A DNA stretch of 5,716 bases from an uncultured Collinsella sp. Lineage in GTDB: Bacteria > Actinomycetota > Coriobacteriia > Coriobacteriales > Coriobacteriaceae. A program made the translations under genes and the position numbers. Where the stretch lies: assembly GCA_937934355.1 (NCBI GenBank), contig CALGZY010000160.1:1-5716 (forward strand), in the 5' to 3' direction. A model generated the notes under the pieces. It had not been told where the DNA came from. It searched no databases and worked only from the letters and a program-made list of their open reading frames with translations. Position 1 is the first letter of the stretch. Each line of letters opens with the position of its first letter. This document shows, piece by piece, positions 1-4,310 of the stretch.

Positions 1-677
1 GGGGTCGTGCTATTGAGTGCGGCCACCTGGAGGATCCCTGGAACGAGCCTCTCGACGACGCCTGGGTTATGACCAAGAATCCCGAGGACACGCCCGACAC
101 CCCGACGTATACCGAGATTGAGTTTGAGGCCGGCAAGCCCGTCGCCGTCGACGGCAAGAAGATGAAGCTTTCCGAGATCGTCATCGCCCTCAACAAGATT
201 TCGGGCGACAACGGCTTTGGCCGTCTCGACCTGGTTGAGGATCGTCTGGTGGGCCTCAAGAGCCGCGAATGCTATGAGGTTCCCGGAGCCCTGACGCTCA
301 TCACCGCCCACAAGGCACTCGAGGACATCTGCGTCGAGGGCGACTTGCTCAAGACCAAGATCAAGCTCGAGCAGGATTGGGCCACCGCCGTGTATAACGG
401 TCAGTGGTACAGCCCGCTCAAGAACGCGCTCGACGCCTTTATGGCCGACACCCAGAAGTTCGTGACCGGCACCGTCCGTCTGAAGTTCTTTAAGGGCAAC
501 TGCCATGTCGTCGGCCGCAAGAGCCCCTTCAGCCTCTACGACTACGGTCTGGCTACCTACGACCGCGACACCACGTTTGACGAGAAGGCCAGCGCCGGCT
601 TTATCGAGATCGATACGCTGTCGCTCAAGACGTGGGCCAAGGTCCAGGGTCCCAGCTCTGCTGCCGCTCAGGCTTAA
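1..677 (+). CDS. argG: Argininosuccinate synthase, 3' part (5' end outside window)
   Basis: This is the C-terminal 224 residues of argininosuccinate synthase, which joins citrulline and aspartate using ATP in the penultimate step of arginine biosynthesis (cytoplasmic). The frame is open from base 3, with no start in the window; full-length family members have about 400 residues, so roughly 180 are missing to the left. Seen here: a GRAIECGHLEDPWNEP segment at the edge, then GRLDLVEDRLVGLKSRECYE, matching the family's conserved citrulline/aspartate-binding region, and near the end the VRLKFFKGN and GRKSPFSLYD segments typical of the tetramerisation tail. The ATP-binding N-terminal domain is not in view. 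The last residues are an Ala/Ser-rich tail before TAA. argH lies 522 bases downstream on the same strand, so the last two arginine steps are adjacent. An internal ATG at 69 is not the start, because the frame and homology continue upstream of it. Confidence 0.97.
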   Translation, partial: GRAIECGHLEDPWNEPLDDAWVMTKNPEDTPDTPTYTEIEFEAGKPVAVDGKKMKLSEIVIALNKISGDNGFGRLDLVEDRLVGLKSRECYEVPGALTLITAHKALEDICVEGDLLKTKIKLEQDWATAVYNGQWYSPLKNALDAFMADTQKFVTGTVRLKFFKGNCHVVGRKSPFSLYDYGLATYDRDTTFDEKASAGFIEIDTLSLKTWAKVQGPSSAAAQA

Positions 678-697
678 GTCTTCCTTCCCTTGGTATC

Positions 698-755
698 CGC
701 GCGGCCCATCCGCGTGATACATAACGGGCGCATGGGGTCCCTACCTTTCGTTATG
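698..755 (+). other. Structured RNA region in the argG 3' untranslated region
   Basis: Two inverted repeats lie shortly after the argG stop. The first is a small hairpin, CGCGCGG at 698-704 with CCGCGTG at 710-716 (one G-U pair, five-base loop). The second is CATAACG at 720-726 with CGTTATG at 749-755, a perfect seven-base pairing enclosing 22 bases. Neither is followed by a run of T, so neither looks like an intrinsic terminator. They may be mRNA 3'-end structure, or the second may be a protein-binding palindrome. I see no gene here. Confidence 0.3.
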
Positions 756-830
756 CTTGCTGACACTTCTTAACATCGGTGGCCCCTACGTTCCGCCCGC
801 ATATATGATGCCGCGACTGCGGCTGAGTCC

Positions 831-865
831 GAGCCCCGCCGGGGTTGTCCGGCGGGGCTCCTTCT
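831..865 (+). terminator. Strong GC hairpin, possible terminator of argG
   Basis: GAGCCCCGCCGG at 831-842 pairs perfectly with CCGGCGGGGCTC at 849-860, giving a 12-bp stem with a six-base loop. The bases after it (CTTCTATCAATTT) are T-rich but hold no true T tract, so termination would be weak or partial. It sits 153 bases after argG and 50 bases before a small reading frame. A five-bp hairpin (GCCGC/GCGGC, 810-823) lies directly upstream. It could instead be a processing or attenuation hairpin that lowers expression of the genes downstream. Confidence 0.5.
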
Positions 866-910
866 ATCAATTTGGCGGCTCTGCACCTATATATATGAGG
901 AGTATCCATT

Positions 911-1081
911 ATGTTCAATGCTATCGCGCATGCTTTACTTGCTCTCGCGCCCGAGCTCGATGCTGCAAAGGTCGAGGACGTCCCTATGGGCCTGAAGGCC
1001 TGGATCGACGGTTCGCAGGGCAACATCCGGAGGGAGACGTTGGGCGCCAAGTGCATGGTGCGTCACTTCTTTGCAAATTAG
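911..1081 (+). CDS. Unrecognised small protein, 56 residues, between argG and argH
   Basis: An ATG at 911 opens a 56-codon frame ending in TAG at 1079-1081. A strong ribosome binding site, GAGGAG at 897-902, lies eight bases upstream, and an in-frame TGA at 896-898 limits how far the frame can extend. Codon use is GC-rich and like the neighbours (GCC, GTC, CTG, AAG, GAC). The predicted protein begins with an Ala/Leu-rich, probably helical stretch (MFNAIAHALLALAPELDAAK), continues through an acidic VEDVPMG turn to LKAWIDGSQGN, and ends in a basic tail (IRRETLGAKCMVRHFFAN) with one cysteine. It shows no convincing signal peptide or membrane span. I do not recognise the family and assign no function. 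It stands 118 bases before argH on the same strand and could be co-transcribed with it. It might also be a remnant of a longer gene. Confidence 0.55.
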   Translation: MFNAIAHALLALAPELDAAKVEDVPMGLKAWIDGSQGNIRRETLGAKCMVRHFFAN

Positions 1082-1182
1082 CTACATGGCCCAGCGCACG
1101 GTGGGGAATATGCAAAACTAGCGGTTGAAAAATCGCATTAGCGACAGGGTGCATTGCTTTGGGCGCTTGTTTTGGTATTTGG

Positions 1183-1191
1183 AGAAAGGAG
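1183..1191 (+). promoter_or_regulatory. Ribosome binding site fixing the argH start
   Basis: AGAAAGGAG ends eight bases before the ATG at 1200. It selects that ATG over the in-frame TTG at 1125, which has no comparable site and would add 25 residues with no counterpart in the family. Confidence 0.85.
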
Positions 1192-1199
1192 ACGGTTCC

Positions 1200-2630
1200 A
1201 TGGCTCTTTGGGGCGGTCGTTTTGAGGCGGGCGTGGCCGAGGTCACGCAGGAGTTTGGCGCGTCGCTGCCGGTCGACAAACATCTCTATAAGCAGGATAT
1301 CGCCGGCTCTAAGGCGCATGCCAAGATGCTGGCGGCCCAGGGCATCATCAGTGCCGAGGACGAGCAAGCGATAGCCGAGGGCCTGACCGGAATCGAACAG
1401 GATATCGATGCCGGCAACTTCACCTTCGACATCAACGACGAGGACATTCATATGTCCATCGAGAGCGAGCTGACGCGTCGCATCGGCGAGGCTGGCAAGC
1501 GCTTGCATACCGGACGTTCGCGCAACGACCAGGTGGCGACCGATACGCGCCTGGGCGTCAAGGCGCTGGCCAAGGAGCTCATGGAGGCCAATCTTGAGCT
1601 GCGCCATGTGCTGGTGGATGCGGCCAAGAAGTACGACAAGGTGATTCTGCCGGGCTACACGCACATGCAGCACGCTCAGCCCGTGCTGCTGTCGCATCAT
1701 CTGCTGGCGTATTCCTGGATGTTCGCGCGCGACTTTACGCGCCTGAAGGCCGCCTTTGATGCCGCCGACAACTGCCCACTGGGTGCTGCCGCGCTTGCTG
1801 GTACGAGCTATCCGCTCGATCGCCAGATGACGGCTGCCGAACTTGGCTTTGCGGGCGTGATTCCCAACTCGCTCGATGCGGTTTCCGACCGTGATTTCCT
1901 GCTCGATCTGCATTACGCCGGCTCCGTCATGGCCATGCACCTGTCGCGTCTTTCCGAGGAGATCGTGCTGTGGTCGAGCTCCGAATTTGGCTTTATCACG
2001 CTTTCAGACTCCTACTCCACCGGCTCGTCTATCATGCCGCAGAAGAAGAATCCCGACTTTGCCGAGCTTATTCGCGGCAAGAGCGGCCGTGTGTATGGCA
2101 ACCTGGTGCAGCTGCTCGTGACCATGAAGGGCCTGCCGCTTGCTTATAACAAGGACTTGCAGGAGGACAAGGAGGGCGCGCTCGATACCGCCCATACACT
2201 CATGCAGTGCCTGTCGGTTATGGCCGGTATGATTTCGACTTGGGCCGTCAACGAGGATGCCATGGCGCGCGAGTGCGGCGTGGGTCACCTTGCCGCCACC
2301 GATGTTGCCGATTACCTGGCTAAGCGTGGTCTGCCGTTCCGCGAGGCTCATGCCGTGGTGGGGCATCTGGTTCTGATGTGTGAGAAGCGCGGCTGCAATC
2401 TTGAGGACCTGCCGTTTGAGGTGTTCCAGGAGGCAAGCCCGCTCTTTGAGCGCGACATTACCGAGGCGCTCGACATCCCGTCGATTGTCGCCGCGCGCAC
2501 GACCGAGGGCGGCACCGCCCCTGCCGCCGTTGCCGTGCAGCTTGATCGCGCCGAGGCACAGCTCGTGGCTGACGAGGGTGTGTTTGGATCGCTGACCAAG
2601 GTCGTCGAGATGGGCCACGGGGTAAAGTAG
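1200..2630 (+). CDS. argH: Argininosuccinate lyase
   Basis: This enzyme splits argininosuccinate into arginine and fumarate, the final step of arginine biosynthesis, as a cytoplasmic homotetramer. The protein has 476 residues, close to the usual 455-470, and starts MALWGGRFEAG as the family does. It belongs to the fumarase/aspartase superfamily, and all three conserved regions are present: HTGRSRNDQ at residues 103-111; GYTHMQHAQPV at 152-162, carrying the catalytic histidine; and the signature loop GSSIMPQKKNPD at 275-286, carrying the catalytic serine and the substrate-binding lysines. The helical C-terminal domain follows and the gene ends in TAG. The ATG at 1200 is chosen for its ribosome binding site and family length. 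It lies downstream of argG and the 56-codon frame, with no convincing promoter or arginine-repressor box directly ahead, so read-through from argG is possible. A strong intrinsic terminator follows the stop. Confidence 0.99.
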   Translation: MALWGGRFEAGVAEVTQEFGASLPVDKHLYKQDIAGSKAHAKMLAAQGIISAEDEQAIAEGLTGIEQDIDAGNFTFDINDEDIHMSIESELTRRIGEAGKRLHTGRSRNDQVATDTRLGVKALAKELMEANLELRHVLVDAAKKYDKVILPGYTHMQHAQPVLLSHHLLAYSWMFARDFTRLKAAFDAADNCPLGAAALAGTSYPLDRQMTAAELGFAGVIPNSLDAVSDRDFLLDLHYAGSVMAMHLSRLSEEIVLWSSSEFGFITLSDSYSTGSSIMPQKKNPDFAELIRGKSGRVYGNLVQLLVTMKGLPLAYNKDLQEDKEGALDTAHTLMQCLSVMAGMISTWAVNEDAMARECGVGHLAATDVADYLAKRGLPFREAHAVVGHLVLMCEKRGCNLEDLPFEVFQEASPLFERDITEALDIPSIVAARTTEGGTAPAAVAVQLDRAEAQLVADEGVFGSLTKVVEMGHGVK

Positions 2631-2680
2631 GGATTTGGCTGAAGCCGTTTTGGCCATTTATTGATAAATCGTTTTCACTT

Positions 2681-2714
2681 TACGGGCGCCTGCTGATGTG
2701 GGCGCCCGTATTTT
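2681..2714 (+). terminator. Intrinsic terminator of argH
   Basis: TACGGGCGCC at 2681-2690 pairs perfectly with GGCGCCCGTA at 2701-2710 (10-bp stem, 10-base loop). It is followed directly by TTTTGTTG and lies 50 bases after the argH stop. Confidence 0.88.
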
Positions 2715-2785
2715 GTTGCTATGGGGGAGGGGCTTGTCGAGAACTTCTGTAGGACCTTTGGGCAGGTTGTGAAGGGGTTACGTTC

Positions 2786-2837
2786 GCGGGCGGCAACCGA
2801 CCGCCTGCTCTGTTCGATGCGGTTGATGGGCGGTCGG
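2786..2837. repeat. GC-rich inverted repeats with two mutually exclusive pairings
   Basis: CCGACCGCC (2797-2805) is the exact reverse complement of GGCGGTCGG (2829-2837), with 23 bases between. The left arm also pairs upstream: GCGGGCGG (2786-2793) matches CCGCCTGC (2801-2808) with one G-U pair and a seven-base loop. The two foldings share bases 2801-2805, so they exclude each other. The right arm lies inside the spacer of a promoter candidate, so a protein-binding operator is an alternative to an RNA switch. Confidence 0.45.
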
Positions 2838-2850
2838 ATGGTACTCTAAT
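2823..2850 (+). promoter_or_regulatory. Candidate upstream promoter of ndk
   Basis: TTGATG (2823-2828, four of six to the -35 consensus) and TCTAAT (2845-2850, five of six to the -10 consensus) are separated by 16 bases. Transcription would begin near 2857, giving ndk a leader of about 160 bases. The GGCGGTCGG arm of the inverted repeat fills the spacer. Confidence 0.4.
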
Positions 2851-2922
2851 CGGGCTTCGAAACAGAAGTGACACATATGGAGCGCTTTAATAAATTGCAA
2901 CGTTTCAATAAACAGCTTTTTG

Positions 2923-2951
2923 TTTAACTGCAGCTAAAACTCTGTTACGAT
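2923..2951 (+). promoter_or_regulatory. Candidate proximal promoter of ndk with extended -10
   Basis: TTTAAC (2923-2928, weak -35) and TACGAT (2946-2951, four of six to consensus) are separated by 17 bases. The -10 is preceded by TG plus one base (TGTTACGAT), the extended -10 form that compensates for a weak -35. The AT-rich stretch just upstream could act as an UP element. The expected start is near 2958, leaving a leader of about 58 bases before ndk. Confidence 0.5.
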
Positions 2952-3015
2952 GCAGTCCAGGCGGGTGCCGGAATGGGACTTGGGCACGCGCGAACCTACT
3001 TGAAAGGCTACTTTT

Positions 3016-3420
3016 ATGGCTATCGAGAAGACCTTCATCATGATTAAGCCCGACGCCGTGCGCGACCGCAAGATCGGCGAGATCGTTGCTCGCATTGAGC
3101 GCAGCGGCCTTGTCATCGAGCGCATGGAGATGACCACGCTCGAGCGCGCTACCGTCGAGGAGCACTACGCCCATCTGGCCGACAAGCCCTTCTTTGGCGG
3201 TCTCTGCGACTTTATGACGAGCGGTCCGGTCGTCAAGATGGTCGTTTCCGGTCTCTCCGCTGTTGCTAAGATGCGCACCCTCATGGGCGCTACCAACCCG
3301 CTTGAGGCTGCTCCTGGCACCATCCGCGGCGACTTTGCCGTCGATGTCAACGCCAACGTGATCCACGGCTCCGACTGCCTGGAGAACGCCGAGATTGAGA
3401 TCAAGCGCTTCTTTGGCTAA
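3016..3420 (+). CDS. ndk: Nucleoside diphosphate kinase
   Basis: This enzyme moves the gamma phosphate between nucleoside triphosphates and diphosphates through a phosphohistidine intermediate, balancing NTP and dNTP pools in the cytoplasm. The protein has 134 residues, typical of bacterial Ndk (about 135-145). The phosphorylated histidine is H117 in NVIHGSD (114-120). The other active-site residues known for the family are all in place: K11 (IKPDAV), Y51, F59, R87 (KMRTLMG), T93, R104 and N114. The residue after HGSD is cysteine, where serine is common. The ATG is set by AAAGG eight bases upstream. The gene forms its own unit, with promoter candidates upstream and an intrinsic terminator 38 bases after the TAA, and it converges on rpiB. 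Confidence 0.98.
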   Translation: MAIEKTFIMIKPDAVRDRKIGEIVARIERSGLVIERMEMTTLERATVEEHYAHLADKPFFGGLCDFMTSGPVVKMVVSGLSAVAKMRTLMGATNPLEAAPGTIRGDFAVDVNANVIHGSDCLENAEIEIKRFFG

Positions 3421-3458
3421 ACCAGCTTTGACTCCTTAAAGCTGTTAGCGTGTGGCTT

Positions 3459-3492
3459 GGGCGCCGCGGAACTCCATCCGCGGCGCCCTTTT
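3459..3492 (+). terminator. Intrinsic terminator of ndk
   Basis: GGGCGCCGCGG (3459-3469) pairs perfectly with CCGCGGCGCCC (3478-3488), an 11-bp stem with an eight-base loop, followed by TTTTATT. A smaller hairpin, CAGCTTT/AAAGCTG (3423-3444), lies between the stop codon and this terminator. Confidence 0.92.
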
Positions 3493-3508
3493 ATTCCAAA
3501 ATCTATGA

Positions 3509-3545
3509 AGGGGCCCGCTCGGTCATGAGTTCCGAGCGGGCCCCT
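3509..3545 (-). terminator. Terminator hairpin of rpiB
   Basis: GGGGCCCGCTCGG (3510-3522) pairs perfectly with CCGAGCGGGCCCC (3532-3544), and an A-T pair at 3509/3545 makes a 14-bp stem with a nine-base loop. On the minus strand it starts 26 bases after the rpiB stop and is followed by TTCATAGATTTT, a weak T tract. It stands back to back with the ndk terminator, 16 bases away. Confidence 0.8.
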
Positions 3546-3571
3546 GCTGTTAGCTTGTGGCACTGAGTGGT

Positions 3572-4039
3572 TTAGGCCCCGTCGACGACCTTGAGGCCGC
3601 GCGTGTGATCGATCTCGTTGAGGAGGTTAACGCGACGCTCGTGACGGCCGCCCTCAAACTCGGCGTCGAGCCACTCGTCGACGATCATCTTAGCGAGCTC
3701 GGAGCCCACGACACGGGCACCAAAGGCGAGCACGTTGGTGTTGTTGTGCATGCGGGAGAGCTTGGCGCTGAAGGGCTCGGAGCACACGACGGCGCGTACG
3801 CCCTCGACCTTGTTGGCAGCCAGGCTAATCCCGACACCGGTGCCACAGATGAGAATGCCCAGGTCGACGTCGCCGTTGGCAACGGCCTTACCCACCTTGT
3901 AGCCGGCGATGGGGTAGTCAAAGCTCTCGGAGGTGTCGGTGCCAAAGTTCACGACCTCGCAGCCGCGCTCCTTCAGGTGCTCGGAGATGATGTTCTTGAG
4001 CTCGACGGCGGCGTGGTCGTTGCCGATACCAATCTTCAT
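3572..4039 (-). CDS. rpiB: Ribose-5-phosphate isomerase B (RpiB/LacAB family)
   Basis: This enzyme interconverts ribulose 5-phosphate and ribose 5-phosphate in the non-oxidative pentose phosphate pathway, linking sugar metabolism to nucleotide synthesis. The protein has 155 residues (family about 145-160). Seen in order: the N-terminal MKIGIGNDHAA, where most family members have SDH and D8/H9 keep the substrate-binding positions; the catalytic loop ICGTGVGIS with C65 as the proton-transferring cysteine; HNNTNVLAFGARVVG with H98 and N99; and GGRHERRV with R132 and R136, the phosphate-binding arginines. Cysteine at position 65 and the RpiB-like loops favour RpiB over the LacA/LacB galactose-6-phosphate isomerase subunits, and no lac or tagatose genes are nearby; an allose-6-phosphate isomerase side activity is known in the family. 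The start has GAGAGG eight bases upstream. The gene diverges from the desulfidase gene and converges with ndk. A -10-like TATCAT on the minus strand (4105-4100) lacks a good -35. Confidence 0.95.
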   Translation of the reverse strand: MKIGIGNDHAAVELKNIISEHLKERGCEVVNFGTDTSESFDYPIAGYKVGKAVANGDVDLGILICGTGVGISLAANKVEGVRAVVCSEPFSAKLSRMHNNTNVLAFGARVVGSELAKMIVDEWLDAEFEGGRHERRVNLLNEIDHTRGLKVVDGA

Positions 4040-4070
4040 GAGTGGTTCCTCTCTGGTCTGTGCGGCGCAA

Positions 4071-4157
4071 ATGCTAAAGGTTTTACCGCGTTCGACTGCA
4101 TGATAGCGCGACTTTTGCGTAAACGCTCGGGCGTTTTTTGGTCAAACGCTTTAGCAT
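4071..4157. repeat. 87-base element with long imperfect inverted ends
   Basis: The left end on the plus strand reads ATGCTAAAGGTTTTACC (4071-4087). The right end read on the minus strand (4157-4140) is ATGCTAAAGCGTTTGACC. They align with 16 matches, one mismatch and one inserted C, and the outer nine bases are identical. The four bases just outside are GCAA on both sides (4067-4070 and 4158-4161). The form resembles a very small inverted-repeat element with a target duplication. It lies directly ahead of the rpiB ribosome binding site, so paired operator sites for a regulator of rpiB or the divergent gene are an equal alternative. Confidence 0.45.
4121..4139 (+). terminator. Terminator-like hairpin in the rpiB/desulfidase intergenic region
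   Basis: AAACGC (4121-4126) pairs with GCGTTT (4131-4136) around a TCGG tetraloop, and the T run continues to 4139 (six T in all). The shape is that of a short intrinsic terminator on the plus strand. No plus-strand gene ends just before it, so it would stop stray transcription antisense to rpiB or act in a leader of the downstream gene. A second AAACGC at 4144-4149 can pair with the same GCGTTT. Confidence 0.4.
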
Positions 4158-4227
4158 GCAACAAGACCGGCTTCTCATGAATGAATGCTGTCAGTTTGTG
4201 CTTGAGCGCCGTCCGCCGGAACCATGG

Positions 4228-4274
4228 TTGCAGTTTTTGATGCATTGTTATCAAATAAAGGAGCTAACTATTTT
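4228..4274 (+). promoter_or_regulatory. Candidate promoter region of the cysteine desulfidase gene
   Basis: Two readings are possible. TTGCAG (4228-4233) with TCAAAT (4251-4256) has a 17-base spacer. TTGTTA (4245-4250) with TATTTT (4269-4274) has an 18-base spacer, with four of six matches at each box. I cannot choose between them. Both overlap the TTTGAT/ATCAAA palindrome, which would place a regulator on top of the polymerase site. Confidence 0.35.
4236..4255. promoter_or_regulatory. Operator-like palindrome upstream of the cysteine desulfidase gene
   Basis: TTTGAT (4236-4241) and ATCAAA (4250-4255) are perfect six-base arms separated by eight bases, a 20-bp dyad centred 65 bases before the start codon. 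The arms resemble half-sites of an FNR box (TTGAT, ATCAA), but FNR needs a four-base centre, so this looks like a site for another dimeric regulator. Arm length and the overlap with promoter candidates are the only support. Confidence 0.35.
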
Positions 4275-4310
4275 TGAGAGCCAAGCCCGTTATGCAAGCA
4301 GGAGATACCT

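Larger units (their letters stand above)
2631..3015. other. Intergenic region between argH and ndk
   Basis: No convincing gene lies in these 385 bases. In order they hold a six-bp palindrome ATTTAT-TG-ATAAAT (2656-2669), the argH terminator, a GC-rich region with two competing hairpins (2786-2837), a first promoter candidate (2823-2850), an AT-rich imperfect direct repeat (2883-2912), a second promoter candidate (2923-2951), and the ndk ribosome binding site AAAGG (3003-3007). A 16-codon frame at 2877-2927 and a 17-codon frame at 2950-3003 are open but lack good ribosome binding sites. Confidence 0.8.
3441..3561 (+). repeat. Near-identical direct repeats bracketing both terminators
   Basis: GCTGTTAGCGTGTGGC (3441-3456) recurs as GCTGTTAGCTTGTGGC (3546-3561), with 15 of 16 bases identical and a period of 105 bases. 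The interval between the copies contains the ndk terminator and the rpiB hairpin and little else. The repeat could be a local duplication or the scar of an insertion, but it is also short enough that chance or slipped-strand duplication must be considered. Confidence 0.6.

Noticed and set aside
1107..1125. Possible arginine-repressor (ARG) box before argH
   Set aside because: GAATATGCAAAA only partly resembles half of the known consensus and the second half-site is missing.
1082..1141. Nineteen further open codons after the TAG of the 56-codon frame, suggesting readthrough or a broken longer gene
   Set aside because: A run of 19 open codons is common by chance in GC-rich DNA, and the extension has no recognisable homology.
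1125..1199. Upstream TTG start extending argH by 25 residues
   Set aside because: It lacks a good ribosome binding site and the added residues match nothing in the family; the ATG at 1200 has a strong site and gives the canonical MALWGGRF start.
984..1940. Long minus-strand frame opposite argH
   Set aside because: It is antisense to the certain argH gene, has an implausible His/Arg/Gln-rich composition, and is explained by the codon bias of argH.
2950..3003. 17-codon frame just ahead of ndk
   Set aside because: It overlaps the -10 box of the proximal promoter and has no ribosome binding site, so it would not be fully transcribed from that promoter.
3557..4180. 207-codon plus-strand frame opposite rpiB
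   Set aside because: It is the antisense shadow of rpiB; rpiB carries the complete catalytic motifs and a ribosome binding site.
4036..4254. Minus-strand 72-codon frame upstream of rpiB
   Set aside because: It has no ribosome binding site and overlaps the promoter and leader region of rpiB; its composition is not protein-like.
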